Positions 12,910 through 26,259 of a DNA stretch of 64,000 bases are shown piece after piece. Both the position numbers and the translations under genes were made by a program. The stretch is from Annona cherimola (Eukaryota; Streptophyta; Magnoliopsida; Magnoliales; Annonaceae). The notes beneath the pieces are model-generated. The model was not told where the DNA came from, searched no databases, and saw only the letters and a program-made list of their open reading frames with translations. Each line of letters begins with the position of its first letter. Position 1 is the first letter of the stretch. The stretch covers positions 69,520,224 to 69,584,223 of the forward strand of contig CM059971.1 in NCBI GenBank assembly GCA_030490835.1, in the 5' to 3' direction.

Positions 12910-14433
12910 CTACTCCCTTTATTTTGATCTATCATTTTGATGACATGATTTACATTAACGACAATGTCAATTTCAAGTGTAGGGGTGAATGCATTGCATT
13001 ATTTTCTTAAAAAAAATTCCTCTCACTACCTTGATGATTATTCTGATGATTATAATCCTTGTCACATTTTGAAATTTTTTTCAAAATTTTTGATACTTCT
13101 TGCACGATTTTGAACTTTGAACTAATTGACACTCCACTTTGAACTATTGTAAGTCCTATAAGCATACTAAACTTAAAATTTCAAAATCTTTGAGTTATGC
13201 AAATAGCTAAATCCTAGTGAGATGTCAAATATGTTTTCGAACATGTACTTGTTGAAAATAATTGAATTTTTGTCATAAATCACTTGATTAAACTGATTTA
13301 CTAAGATACCAACTATGTTTTCTTTCAAAATCAGAGTAATCTTCTCTAATTTATCGAAGGTTTTTTTAATACACACAATCTGAAAGGTAGTTTTTTCCAT
13401 ATATATAAAAATCTTATTCTTGTTGAAGAATTTCCAAAGCTAAAACTCAATTTGACTTGTTTATGGGCATGATTAAGGTATTTTTTTCCCTAAGAGCCTA
13501 TCTTTGAGAGCATAACACTTATTTACTCCTATTGAGTCTAGATTTAAATTTTTTTCTGAACCTCAATTCCCACTTAATTGACCCAACTTTGAATATGCAT
13601 TTTGAGCTAAAAAGAATAATGGGAATAAGGTTTGACCGCTTGACTTGTGCAAATGATGAAAATGACTTCATAGATACCCTGAAATATGATGAGAGAAGTT
13701 GTTTATAATGAAAATAACTTCATAGATTCCCTGAAATATGGTGAAAGAAGTTATTTATATAAAAAAGAGAGTTTCCTAGATATCATGAAATATGGTGAGG
13801 GAAATTATAGTCAAACTTAGTTTGAAAAAAAATTCATGTTAAACCAAGGGGTAAGAACAAACTTAAATGAGAATGAAAGCACTAAGTGTGAAGGTAACAT
13901 TATTTCCTATTGCAAAATGAGGTTCAAATCAAAATGAAGACGATTCAATTTTTGAAATTTTATTTTTCGTGCTAGACCTAAATGTTGTCCCACCAAGTTC
14001 TTATGATCCATGAATTGGTTGATTGAGTTGGTAGAGAAAATTTGGATGCAAGACTTTGATGAGATGTATATGAGGTAATTTGACTGACATTTTTTCTACA
14101 TCACTATCATTATTTGAATTGTTGAATGTGTGTATTAAATAACCATATAAAAGGGGAGGAAATTTGATAACCAGGAGTTTATATTGCGGAAGTTTTTAAA
14201 CTCTTAGTGATTGAAAGCAGAAACGGTAACATGGTGTACAATATTAATATAAGGAAAAGAGATTTTTTATTGAGATTTTGACAAGTGCTCTGTTTCAAAG
14301 TCTTTTATTCAACATCCTCACTAGTTTTGATGATCATTTGCATTTATTTTTTTTTCAAAGTTCTTGAAAGTCCAATTCTTGGATTTCTACAATTTGATTA
14401 TTTCGTATTTGCTTGAGGACAAGCAAAGGTTCA
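12910..14433. other. Non-coding 3' region of the gag-only gypsy element
   Basis: No pol-like frame. It contains the phrase ACGACAATGTCAATTTCAAG near 12959, which recurs in 3' regions of this gypsy group, and two copies of a GAAATATGGTGA-type phrase near 13680-13800. Confidence 0.6.
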
Positions 14434-14447
14434 AGTGTGGGAGTATT
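14434..14447 (+). promoter_or_regulatory. Polypurine tract region
   Basis: AGTGTGGGAGTATT directly precedes the 3' LTR, after GAGGACAAGCAAAGG. This is the usual plant gypsy context for plus-strand priming. Confidence 0.65.
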
Positions 14448-15778
14448 TATTGAGTCACATTTATATTATAAATTTTGATTATTAATTGAGAAGAATTTGA
14501 GTGTTTAAGATACTTTAAATCATATTTTAATTGATTTAGCTTTAATAACAGAAAACACTCACGATTGACTGATTCGTGTAAAGCAGGAGGAATACGTGCA
14601 ATTTTAGTATACGACATGGACAAATCGCTAAGCTTCGATGAAAGTGAGAGTAAATGGCAAATTCAAGACTCGAATCTTAAGCAAAATTGCGTTTCAAGCA
14701 AGGCACTATTCATATGCAGTTATTGTTCATGTTCGGTAGTGTTCACGTGAAACTGTTCATGCGCGTTACTGTTCATACGCACACTATGTGCGCACTATTC
14801 ATGCACACTATTCATGTTACTGTTCATGCGCACTATTCACATTTATATAAACACTTGCGGGGAATGTCCTAAGATATCTGAAAATGTCTTGGGAGCTTGG
14901 GTTGAAGTCCGAAGAGCAAGAGAAGGCGTAGAGCAAGAGGCAAGAGGCAAGAGGCAAGAGGCGAAGTGGCGAGTTGCGTGGAGCAGCTGACACACCATCG
15001 GGGCTTCCAACCAATAAGCTTTTCTATCTTTTTCCTTTTTAATTTTAATTGCATTAAGATGAGTTTGAATTTTAATTTTATTATGAACTTAAACGTGCTT
15101 GGCTTAGCCCTAAATTTAGGGTTTAGGATGTAGCATGTGTACAATGTAGTATGGTGTGTGGTTTTAATTTTTTGTGATGGATATTGTTTTTAATTTAATA
15201 TCTTGTGATTTTAATGCTTGCTTTGTACATGGGCCCATACTTTAGCATAATTCCATATATTAGGTGATGAAACTGAGAGGTGAAAATCTAATATATGATA
15301 ATCAAGATATTAAACCTGGAAATCTAAGACCATAAGAATAGGCATGATGACCTTGAGGAATTCCATAAACAAGCCACAAAGCTTAATACATTCTAATTAA
15401 CTTAATCCCATAAGAATATGTGATTAAGAAAATTAGGGTATGCATTGTATGTTTCGAGAGAAGGTGCAATGTTAAATTAAGGTTTATTCTCCTTTAACAA
15501 ATAATATTCTAATTAAATAATTATACCACTACCCGTTGCAAAAGTCGCATATGAAACCCTAGACCCTAGGTACTCGTAGCATTATGTTTTACTACCTAGT
15601 CTAGTTTTAAATTTTATTTTCTCTTCCCACTTTTCTAATTTTTTATTCCATTTTATATTCTCTTCATATCCGACACGAAAGTTTTGAAAAGCAAAGTTTA
15701 TAGTCCAGAATTTTCTATGGATCGAAAATTTATATGCTACAATCTACGACCCATGCACTTGCGGTGAGATTACGAACA
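14448..15778 (+). repeat. 3' LTR of the gag-only gypsy element
   Basis: Direct repeat of 8272-9582, with obvious substitutions and a local AAGAGGC repeat at 14935-14965 absent from the 5' LTR. It ends TTACGAACA. LTR-LTR divergence indicates an old insertion. Confidence 0.85.
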
Positions 15779-16739
15779 TTAATGTATAAGTTTAAAGTAA
15801 ATTAACCCTTTGAGCTACTCCCCCTTCTTCTATTGGTAATGTCGTCTCATTCCCTGTAGGTCTTGTCCTTCACACCCACGTTCTCTTTCCTTCTGTTGAG
15901 AAAGACCCTATCTATATCCTTTTATAGCCCTCTCAGTTTTGCTCTGTGATAGTTGTCCATCCTCTATCGTCCTTTCATCTCTCATTTGACACTCCTGTAT
16001 TGCATCTCTTCCCATTACTCTCTTTGTTTTCCTATGTTTGAGTTTCTCCTCTTAGCTTAAGCTTGCCTACTTACTTGGATATCTATATATATACATATAT
16101 TTATATTATCTATTGTATGCCTTGAGCCTATTACCTATTCAATTGTTTGAAACTCACATTAAACCCTTCCAAGTTATTCACCACCTAAATTTACAACCTT
16201 GCTCCTCCCCTCTCCTCCACTCTTCCCCTTAGAGGAGACTATTTTATCACCTCTGCCTTCTTATTGACGTGTTTTTCATTCCCCCTACTCTGTTCTCATG
16301 GCCAGTTATGTTCCTAATTTAGCTTTTCCAATTTTTTTATTTTCTTGTTACCACTCCCCTTCTCCCATGAAAACCCCTTTGCCCCATCCTATTTGTACCT
16401 CCTTCCCATTAGGAGATTGTTATCATCATCTAGTTTACTTGATTATCATAAATTATAGATAACTCTCTTTTATATCTCCATGCCTCCTCCTCCAGTTCCT
16501 TATTTTAGATGCCTTGTCCCCCATGTTTGCTCTCCTCTTCCTTTTCTTCTTAGAATACCCCATACCATTCTTACTGCACACACTTCCTAAGAAGGCTAGG
16601 GGTTCAACCTTCTTCTCTTTCTCCCTTCCTTCCTTTAGACCTACTATTTTTGTTCCTATACTTCATTAGCTGCTGTATGGTAAATCAACTTATAATATGT
16701 TGCACCCTTTAAACTAAGTTCCTTCTAATCTTTGTATGT
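15779..16739. other. Pyrimidine-rich spacer, possibly 3' part of a LINE remnant
   Basis: C/T-rich on the plus strand with no intact frame. It is adjacent to the LINE ORF1 remnant and may be its decayed continuation (minus strand). Confidence 0.35.
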
Positions 16740-17240
16740 GTTCCCTAATCTCCCACAAGAGTATGTTGGAAGTTTCTCATATTAAAAGATAATCCATTTC
16801 TTTCTTTTTAGTCTTCCTTGAATGAACACCCCTTTTCTTAAAGGCTTCCAAATATCTATCTCCACTTTCATCTTTAAACTATTCCCTTTCACTACATTTC
16901 ATAGCACTTTTTTGAAAGATTTGCTAAAAGAATGCCCAATGTTTCTATTTAGCAAATAAGAGATATTCATTACCTAAATCAAAATGAGTGCCTTCATCAG
17001 TTCTACCTCCTTCAACCATGCAGGGTTCTTGGGCTCTAAGGTCGTTACTAAGTTTCTATTCAATTACCATTGACGCTCTTCTAATATTTTCATCATTTCT
17101 TCCTCCTTTTCAAAAATGATGACATATAAATTATCTTCCACATTCAACATTATTACCTTAGCCTTGCATTCCAAATTTTCCTCAAAGTTGCCTTCAATAA
17201 TTCCTTATTGTAGCTTTTTATCCCCTAGATTAAGCATAGT
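16740..17240 (-). pseudogene. LINE ORF1 remnant (DUF4283 plus zinc knuckle)
   Basis: Minus-strand translation gives VEDNLYVIIFEKEEEMMKIL followed by EERQW, then VEIDIWKPLRKGVF, then YEKLPTYSCGRLGNTYKD. This is the order seen in plant L1-type LINE ORF1 proteins: DUF4283 nucleic-acid-binding fold, a linker with DVxKPLRRG, then a CCHC knuckle region (YERLPxFCxxCGRxGH). Stops and a lost Cys/His show it is dead. ORF2 (endonuclease/reverse transcriptase) was not found. Confidence 0.7.
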
Positions 17241-17699
17241 ATAGTGGGTCTGCCTTCTATGTCTAGTCTCTTACATTCTTTTGTGTTTAGGGTTAGGATC
17301 TATAGTTCATCCACTAGGAGCTCCACCTCATGCCGAGACATCTTCCCCAATTCAGTCTCCCTAGGTCTATGTTACCTGCCTTTATTATCATCTTTTGTTT
17401 GTCCTCTTTGGCTTCCCCTCCTTCAATACTTTCTTCCCCTACTTCTAGAAGAATATTAGGAAAGTACCTAGTGTTAGGCACCTCCTCACCTTATTGTTCC
17501 TCATTCAAAATATCTCACTAAAATTTTTGTTTCACCAAGCTTTATCCGATGATCTTCACTGAGTAAGAAAAAATAGACATCTTCTCCTCCTCAAAAGAGG
17601 TATACTTTCCCTTTTTCTTTTCTCAAAAATCCTCTAATTGGTTCTTTCTTCTTGATGCACGATTTTTTCCTATCTCAGAGCTTACAAAAGGGGACTCTA

Positions 17700-18165
17700 G
17701 GGTTTTTCACCAAACGTGGAAAAAGGTTGAACAAATGACAATAGTACCATTTGATGAAAATTTTCTTAGGCAATTGTTGTTAATGCTATGCCTTTGATAA
17801 ACAAGTACAATTTTTCAAAGCATTTTTGGCTCCACACCTACTTACCTTAGGCAAATTGAGAGCATATCATTATTTTTGACAAAAGTGTATTAATAGATAT
17901 GTAGTTTCAAAAAAAATGACAATGTGGATGTCCCTCAAATTTTTTTTGAAAGCACAAAAGTGACCCTCTCCTACTCCCACACTATTCACTTTTCCTAGAC
18001 TCACCTCTACCCTCTCCATCATCCTTACTTGTGGTATTATTTATTTGCAAAAGACAATGGCATATATGACTGACGAGCAATTAAAACATCCATTGCCATA
18101 TTTTTGAAAATTTGATTGATTTTAATTATGAAGTTTCATATATAAGCTTATAAGATCATCCCAAC
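17700..18165. repeat. Copy of cystatin 3'-flank repeat, left part
   Basis: Similar to 38340-39370: shared GCAATTGTTGTTAATGC, a GCAAAAGACAATGGCATATA phrase, ATTAAAACATC and CATATATAAGCTTATAAGAT. It breaks at 18165 with the chromovirus insertion and resumes at 36993. Confidence 0.7.
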
Positions 18166-20603
18166 TATAACAATTCACTCTTGAGGAGTCATAGATAAGA
18201 TCTACTAGGTCAAAGCGGAAAATACTGTGATAAATAAAATCTTCAAAGATAAAAATAGATACTAAGATGCAAAATCATATAAAATTTAATTAGTACATTC
18301 TCAAGTCTACACCTCATGAAATCATTATACACTATTGATGTTTATACCATAATTATTACAAATAAGGATTATAAGATAACTTCAATAAAAACTAAGCTTC
18401 TTTATTCTTTGCTCTTTTAGTTTCGCCTTTTTCCCATGTTGATAGTGGCTCTAGTCTTATATTATATCTTTATTGTTTTACAAAAAAACTATGTGATCTA
18501 AATCTTAGTAAGTAAATAACCTTTTTTAAAAATTCACTTTACAATCTTTTTTTTTTTTGAAAATAGATATAACATCTATGTTGTCTTTTATACATAAAAA
18601 ACTCTAATCAATGCAAAGTCAAATACCTTTACACTTGTACATGCATATGTTTACTTTAAATCATACATTCACATTGTGGGCATTGCCATCTGCTTTATGC
18701 TCACATGTAGCTGTGCTACACATTCATAATCTAATTATTTATCTTTTATAACCTTGAAACTACCTACTTTATGGCAAGCCCAATAAGCAAGTATGCACCA
18801 TGATAATGCATTATGACCAATGTACAACTTAAATTCACTACTTAAAATAGTTTAAAATATTTTGAATAATCATGCTCATGCTTGGATAAACCAACTTAAA
18901 AAATCTCAACTTAATAAATAACCACAATTCGTAGAAATTCATAATATTCAATACCATATTTTCAAAATCATGCTATAGCCAAAAATTTACTTAACTCTAA
19001 CAAAGCTTTAAAACTCTTTTTTCAAATACTTAAAGTAGCCTCAAGTCCCTCTCCCTAATTTTCATCACAATGTGTTCATTATTTCTCCTTTTTTTCAAAT
19101 TATTATTTAATATTTCATTTATAACATTCCCAAAATTTCTTATAATTTTATTTGCTTAAAATTCCATTTTTCATATTTATTGTTATAATATTCCACTTTT
19201 AAACAACTTTATTTGTTATTATTTTTAAGAAAAACCACAAACTTGGACTCATTTATATTTTTAAAAAATTTAATTTTTTAGAATTTTTCTTTTTTTGTAT
19301 TTCCCCTTTTTCTATTTATTCTTATATTACCCAACTTTAAATAATTTTATTTCTTATTATTTTTATGGAAAAACACAAGTTTGAACTCATTCATACTTAT
19401 AAATACTTTAATTTTTAAGGAATTTTCATGATTTTTTAATAATTTTAATAATTTTCTATTTTTTATGGAAGTTTTCAGATTTTCTTTTGGCCGATTGACC
19501 AGTCGCTAGTGCCGGCTTCTTGTCGGTTGTGGGGTAAGCTAGCGGGCCAAGCTAGTCATTTGGGCACTAGGCTGGCCTGTTCTTATGACTTGGGTTTAGT
19601 TTTTTTTGTGAGTTTGGGGTCATGGGCTTTTACTAGTAGGCTTGGTTTTTGGGCTTGCCTAGATGAGCTTTGCCCATTGATCCAGAAACTTTAGCCCCCT
19701 TTTTTAGCGGTTTGGATTCTCCAATTAAAATAATTTGGATATTTTAATGGGAATGTTTGTTTGATATGAAATTTTAGGAGTAAGCTTCTAGAATTATGTT
19801 CTCTAATTTGGATGGTCCATTTATCAAAATAATACTTTCATCCTCAGATTTAATACAAGGTACTTAATAAAGTGTTAAAACTAAATATCTCTTCAAATAG
19901 CGATCCAATCTAATTTTTAACTAAAATTACTCATCATACACACTATAAAATCTCCCAAAGAATGTTTCTAATGGATCAGATTAGAATTTTTACATCTATT
20001 TTTCCTTAAAAAATTATTTTGTGTTTTCTTCGTAAAATACATAATCACTACTCTAAATATTTTTTAAAATCACTATATCTAGAAGTCCATAATCTTGATC
20101 GAGTTGAAATTTTGTAAGGAAGCTAATCAAATGACTATCTTACTATTTTACGGTCAAACTCTATAATTATGTGTAGAAATATGCTTATTTCATAGTATGA
20201 CATTTTCTACCGTTATTTGCTACTCTTTAAAATAAAGAAAATTACAATACGAAACATTTCAATAACACTTACACTGCCTATTAACCATGCTAGACATATT
20301 ATAAATGGCTTTGATCTAAGAGATAATTTGTATATATTATAAAATCAACAAGATTAACTAAAAAAATTCTATGCAACGTACCTTCAAAAAATTCTTCTTC
20401 TTCGTCTCTGTCTTTGCTTGCTCTGCTTTCCACGATGGAAACCCATCCCACTTCTTCCTCCTTCTTATACTAGTAACGCCGCTAAATGATTGGCCATAAT
20501 TGTTATCTTCTATCTACCATCTCTCATTCCACTAATGTAATCTATCATTTTCTTTTTTTTTTAATAAAAGTTGCTATCCATTTTCCACTTAGTGGCTATT
20601 ACA
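18166..20603 (-). repeat. 3' LTR of the chromovirus
   Basis: Its plus-strand left end TATAACAATTCACTC corresponds to TGTAACAACCCACCC in the other LTR. On the minus strand it begins TGTAATAGCCACTAAGTGG. Its length of 2438 bp is similar to the other copy, with many substitutions. Confidence 0.9.
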
Positions 20604-20618
20604 TTCTCCCTTCCTCAC
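20604..20618 (-). promoter_or_regulatory. Polypurine tract of the chromovirus
   Basis: On the minus strand GTGAGGAAGGGAGAA directly precedes the 3' LTR start. Confidence 0.75.
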
Positions 20619-20649
20619 AAAAAGTTTCAAGGTTGAAATTTAATCAAAC

Positions 20650-21780
20650 AAATATGGATATTTCTATTTAATATAATTTTCGAGCTCCTATGTGGCCTCC
20701 AATTCTCCATGATTACTTCATTGCACTTTAACATACCTTATATCTTGTTTCATAAATGTTGCTCCTTAAAAATCTTGTATCGTAATTGGATTTTTCTCGT
20801 ATATTAACTTATACGAGATTGGCAACTGATCTATTGTAAATGTATGGGAAGGATCTGATACATATTTACTCAATATTGAAATGTGGAACATATTATGCAC
20901 TGTAGCCAATGAGGGTGGTAGTGCTATTTAATAAGCCGCTGTTCTAACTTTCTCTAAAACTTTATATGGTTAAATATAGCAAAGACTAAGATTTCCACGT
21001 TTTCCAAACCTCATCACCCCTTTGATAGGTTATAACTTTACAAATACCTTAACACTCATATAAAATTCTAAGTCTCATCGCTTCTGATCTACATGACTTT
21101 TTTATATACTTGGGGTAGTAAACAATCCCTCCTTGATTAGCTTTACTTTTTCTGTAGTCTATTGCATAATATCTGGCCCCGTCATTCTTTGTTCCCTAAT
21201 ATCATCCAAATTTAATAGTGTTCTGCAAGGTCTTCCACAAAGAGCCTCATAGGGAGACATTTAAATACTAGCTCGGTAGATGTTATCATAGGCAAACTCC
21301 ACCAAAGTTATATATTTATTCTAACTATTTTTGAAATTTATTATATACATCCCCATCATATCCTACTTGGTTTACTTGCTCAGTGTGCCCATCTGTTTGT
21401 TAATGAAATGTTGTACTAACTTTCAATCTTGTCCCCCATTTTTCTATGTAAACTATGCTAGAACTTTGAAGTAAATATAACATCTTGGTCAAAAATAATT
21501 GCTTTAGGAATTCCATGCAACCGACCAATCTTTTTACAATATAAGTTGGCTAACTTTTCGATAGAATAACTAGACTTGATTTGCAAGAAATGTGCGACCT
21601 TTATAAGTTGACCTATAATTATCTAAATACAATTATTTTCTGCAATAATCCTAGGCAAACACTTAATAAGACCCATAGCAATTTTATCCTACTTTCATTA
21701 TGTTATTTTAATTTTTGCAATAATCCTATCAATTTTTTAATGATAATCTGTGCATGTCATTAACTACTTTTTCCTAATTT
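20650..21780 (-). pseudogene. Chromovirus integrase and C-terminal region remnant
   Basis: Minus-strand translation shows YRASIQMSPYEALCGRPCRT (near 21230-21290), the conserved C-terminal part of gypsy integrase cores. VRFGKRGNLSLCYI, ALPPSLATVHNMFHISILSK and YVSDPSHT follow (21010-20830), matching the GPY/chromo-type tail. Frameshifts and stops are frequent. The DDE triad could not be followed with confidence. Confidence 0.78.
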
Positions 21781-21799
21781 GTAATTAAAGTGGCTAAAT

Positions 21800-23090
21800 T
21801 ACTATTTGACTTCCTGCTTAAAGCATCAACTACAATATTTGATTTCTATGAATGATACTGGATATTTAAATCATAATTTTTCAGTAATTCCAACTATCTC
21901 CTTTGCCTCATATTCAACTCTTTTTGAGTTAAAATTATTTTAAACTCTTATGATTTGTATAAATATCACATTGTTTCCCATAAATATAATGTCTCTAAAA
22001 TTTTAAAGCAAACAGTACTATTGCTAGTTCTAAATCATGAGCACAATAATTCCTTTAAAAACGTTTCAACAGTTGAGAAGCATATGTAATCGCTTTCCTA
22101 TTCTGCATTAATACACATCTGTGGCCCTTTTGCGAAGCATCACTATAAATAACAAATCTTCCATCACTTATAAGGATAGTCACTTTCACCAACCTTTGCT
22201 TAAGTTATTGAAAACTAACTTAACAATCATCAGACATTGGATATTTGTCTCCTTTCTAATTAACTTTATGAGAGGAGTGCATATTTGGGAGAATCCTTCT
22301 ACAAATTTGTGATAATACTTTGTTAGACTGAGAAAACTATGTATCTCTGTAACATTCATTAGCCTTAGTCAATTCATCATTGCTTTTACCTGGGCAGGAT
22401 CTACCATAATACCCTCTGTTGTGATAATATACCCTATAAATAATACACTAAGCATCTAAAACTTGCACTTCTTTAATTTCACATATAATTTATTCTCTCT
22501 CAAAGTTTGTAGTGTCATTCTAAAATATTCAGTATGATCATCCTTTTCTAAAAAAAAATGAGGATGACATTGACAAATATGGCCATGAATTTATACAAGT
22601 CGGGTATAAACACCTTTTGCGTTAAATTTATAAATGCAGGTAGGGCATTTGTTAACTCGAATGACATTATCAAAATTCATAATGTCCACATCGAGTTCAA
22701 AAAGTAATTTTTTGTATACCTTCCTCATTAATTCTTAATTCATGATATCTGGACTATAAATCAACTTTAGAAAAGATAGTCATCCCTTATAATTGATCAA
22801 ACAAATCATCTAATCGAGGTAAAAGATATTCATTTTTGTTATTCACCTTATTTAGTTATCTATAATCAATACATAATCTTAAGCTACTATCTTTCATTTT
22901 TACACAGAGAATTGGTGCTCCCTTAGGTGACACACTTGGCCGTATCATATGCTTATCTAGCAATTCTTGCAACTATATTTTTAATTTTGCCATCTATGTT
23001 GGGGTCATTCTTAAGGTTGCTTAGAAATTGAAAGTATCCCATGTAATACATCTATTTTAAATTCCATCTCTCTATGAGATGATAATCCTA
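21800..23090 (-). pseudogene. Chromovirus reverse transcriptase/RNase H remnant
   Basis: Minus-strand translation from about 22955 gives [20 protein letters not shown], then [28 protein letters not shown] and IFSKVDL. This is the N-terminal palm/finger region of Ty3/gypsy reverse transcriptase. CGHYEF follows. The YVDD active-site segment is too degraded to place. RNase H similarity continues towards 21850. Several in-frame stops are present. Confidence 0.85.
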
Positions 23091-23096
23091 ACAAGT

Positions 23097-24638
23097 TGTT
23101 CGCAATCTCCCCACAAGTGCACGAGTCATAGATTATAGTATATAAAAAATCGTTCCCATAAAAAATTTAGGACTTAAAATGTTGTTTTCAAACACTTAAT
23201 GACCAAAATTAAAAGAATGAGATAAGATAAAGGAAGGAAATAATAGAAAAAAATTGACCTTGAGAACGTAGAACGAGAAATTAAAAGTCAAGAGATGTAA
23301 GTACCTAGGATTTAGGGTTTCACATATGTCATATGCGACGGATACGTAGAGTGTTTATTTAATCCAGATATTATGTGTTAAAGGAGCAAAAAGCTTACAT
23401 TATCCTTGCACATTCTCTCAAAACCTGTAAGGTATAACCCAAATATATTCTTAACCATCTATTCTCATAGGATTAAATTAATTAAGATTCATTAAGTTCT
23501 ATAGCCGTTCATAAAATTTTTAATGGTCATCATGCCTATTCTCATGGCTTAGATTTGTAAGTTTAATATCTCGATTATCATATATTAAACTTTCATCTCT
23601 GTTTTCTTCATCTAATATATGAAACAATGTTGAAGTGTGATACCATATACCCAATAAGCATTAAGATCACAAGATATCAAATTAACATAAATATTTTAAA
23701 TAATCAAACCACAATATCTGCTATGTTGGACGCATACTACATCCTGAACCCTAGTTAACGAGTTTAGCCTAGTATTTTTATAATCAAAATTAAACACAAA
23801 ATAATATTATATCCAATATCCGCACACACAAGACAATTAAAAATCAAAGAAAACAAAGAAAGGGAAAGCTTATTGATCAGAAGCTCCGATGGAGTCTCAA
23901 CTGCTCTAAGTAACTCGCCGCCTCACTTCTCGCCTCCTAATCTTCATTTATTTAGCTCTCAGACCTCAAACCCTAGCTTCAGATACATTCTAAGATGCTT
24001 TAGGATATTCTCAAGGGTGTTTATATACCATATAGGGGAAGAACTTGCGAGTAGAGTTCAAATCACATAAGAATTGCCTATCCAGGGGCCAACATGGCCT
24101 AGGTCGTGTTTGGTTCTAGCACTATCAATTTATGCACAATTTTGCCCAATTCTCGCTTGTTTCATCCCATTTCGCTCTGAAACTTCCTCGACACGATCGA
24201 GGTTACCTTGATCATCATTTTAACTCCTTTAAAATTTTTGAAATCATCAAATTAAATATTGTCTTGGTCCTTGAGCTCTAAACTTCTGGAAATAGATTCA
24301 TGTTGCACTGAAATGAATGGATCAACTTCAATGGTCATAACTTTTGATTCTAAAGGAGTTACAAGAGCCATAACATATCAACGGAAATTATTTCAAGCAT
24401 GTTGATGTGACAATTGGGTAAATCCTGGTTGATCTTATTTTATATCAAAATTCACTATTTTTGTATAATTTAGAGCCCTAAAATTGCATGTACTTTCCTA
24501 CTTTGCCTAAATTACCTTAATTGTGAGTGTTTACACAAAACTTAGCTTAATTAGTCCTAATATGATTCAAATCAACTTAAACATTCAAATTCTTATAAAA
24601 TTATTATCCAAAATAAATAATATGAAAGTGACTTAATA
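23097..24638 (-). mobile_element. Solo LTR of the gag-only gypsy family, inserted in chromovirus pol
   Basis: Flanked by CAAGT on both sides (23092-23096; 24639-24643). On the minus strand it starts TATTAAGTCAC and ends GAGATTGCGAACA, matching the LTRs at 8272 and 14448. The interior shares the block with CATGAGAATAGG and AATCAAGATATTAA-type phrases. No internal sequence remains, so LTR-LTR recombination removed it. Confidence 0.88.
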
Positions 24639-24643
24639 CAAGT

Positions 24644-25150
24644 CTGTAAGAAATATATTAGGAAATTCTTTCATTGTTGGTATCTCCTCTAGAGATGAGG
24701 TCTCTTTGTTAATTTCAGCCATCAATACTAAATACGCTCTATGCCTTTTATTTATTAACTTTACAACATTTATGGTAGAAATATTTTTGACTTGCTAGGA
24801 TTTATTTCCTATCACCCCTGTTAGCTTTGTCATTTTTAAAAATGATTTTGTGACCAACACAATCTATTATTGCCTTCTGGTTAGATAACTAGTCCGCTCT
24901 TAATATCATATCAAAATCATATATAGGCAATAATATCAAGTTTTCTTTTAAATTTATTTCTCCTATTTTGATTGGGCATGTTTTGTAAATTCTAACTTAC
25001 TTACTAGCTTAGGTACTAGGGATTCAACATTCACAATCATGTCCATGCTTTCATGTGCTATTGCATCTTTGTAGCAAATGCACAAGAAATAAAAGAATAT
25101 GTAACACTAGAATCGAATAATACTTTAGCAAAATAAGAGTGAATAAACAA
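24644..25150 (-). pseudogene. Chromovirus aspartic protease remnant
   Basis: Minus-strand translation near 25130-25060 gives AKVLFDSSVTYSFISCAFA. The usual motif is LFDTGATHSFIS, so the catalytic Asp survives but the following Thr-Gly is Ser-Ser. The later part is broken by stops. A PEGNNRLCW-like region near 24860 fits the distal protease lobe. Confidence 0.75.
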
Positions 25151-25321
25151 TGTACCAATAAGAACATCATCTTAAACAGTCTAAGCCTCTACAGTAGTTA
25201 TAGCACACAGCCTCATATTTGTCCTTCACCTTTGCTATTTTGGGCCATGAACTAATGGTGCTGGTGCCCTCATTTGCAATACTTGCAACTCTACTACTTG
25301 TTTGCTCGTGACTTTTTGTGT

Positions 25322-25363
25322 GCAATCTTTCGACTGATGCTTTACCTGTCCACATCTGTGGCT
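25322..25363 (-). pseudogene. Chromovirus gag zinc knuckle remnant
   Basis: The minus frame reads SHRCGQVKHQSKDC. The family pattern is CxxCGxxGHxxxxC, so the first Cys is now Ser and the Gly before His is Lys. It lies between gag (right) and protease (left), as expected. Confidence 0.8.
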
Positions 25364-25399
25364 GCTGATCTCGCCTTTACACTCCTTCAATGAATGAAG

Positions 25400-26259
25400 A
25401 GTTTCCCATAGTTTAGGCACTTCCTTATCGCCTTCCAATTTTCTCTTGGGTCATTTTCACTACATGAATGGCATGAGAAAATTGATGACTTCTTTATCAT
25501 CTTTCTTTCATCACATTGCGTCTTGCCCTTCCTATGTAATTTTGTCCCTCTATCTGATGCAGAATAGCTGCAGAAAGCTAAATTACATTCTTTTCCATCT
25601 CCAACATCCTAGCTCAATCTACAATATCAAAATATCGACAAAAATGTTAGCTGGCTAGTTGCTGTCAAATAAAAAGTGCAACGTAATTCTAAACATGTAG
25701 ATCTTAAAAGCAGGGTTTGTCAACACCCTTGGACAAAATCTAGAATATGTAATGAATTTTACCACATATTTGGCAATTGATGATTTTTCTTGATATAATT
25801 ACTAAAATTCCAACAACTTTTTTATCTAACTGACTACGGATAATATGCCTTATTTAAATGCAAGAGAAATGCTCTTAGTTCATTTATTCTATTTAGCATA
25901 ATTACCCTTCAACATGTGAATGACAAAACGAATCTTTGCTTATCATTGCATTAGAGCAACTCAAAGAGCTTCTCCATTTCTTCTATATACTCTTTAGCAC
26001 TGCTAGGGTTAGGTTCTCTTGAATAGAGTAGGGGTCACACGTTTAGGAAATCATTCAAAACTCTCCTATGTTCATCAGCTTTCCTAACATCTCTTAGTGC
26101 ATCCCCCCTCGCGGGATAGTTTCTTGGAACCTTTGGGCTGTCATTTGCTTCATAGTTTGCAATGCTCTCAGTACTACACCGATCACTCAAGCATAGATGT
26201 CTATAGCCTCTTATGTCTATCCTGCATTTGATGCCCCACCAGCTTCATTTCTAGGGTTG
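25400..26259 (-). pseudogene. Chromovirus gag remnant, distal part
   Basis: Minus-strand sequence between the zinc knuckle and the giant solo LTR. Translated pieces near the insertion include PRNEAGGASNAG and ALQTMKQMTAQRFQET, consistent with the N-terminal part of a Tekay/Del-type gag. The frame is interrupted throughout. It is continuous with 33641-34525 once the insertion is removed. Confidence 0.65.

Larger units (their letters stand above)
8272..15778 (+). mobile_element. Non-autonomous Ty3/gypsy element with gag and protease only (TR-GAG-like)
   Basis: Two direct LTRs (8272-9582 and 14448-15778) flank about 4.9 kb. Order: LTR, degenerate tRNA-Asp-type primer-binding site, gag, retropepsin-like region, a long non-coding stretch holding a MITE, polypurine tract, LTR. 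No reverse transcriptase, RNase H or integrase motif was found between protease and 3' LTR. The gag resembles Athila/Tat-type plant gypsy elements. Immediate flanks (TCTAT and TTAAT) do not match, so no target-site duplication survives or the ends were rearranged. Many stops indicate an old, inactive copy. Confidence 0.82.

Noticed and set aside
8272..15778. An autonomous Athila element
   Set aside because: No reverse transcriptase, RNase H or integrase signature could be found in any frame between 12380 and 14433.
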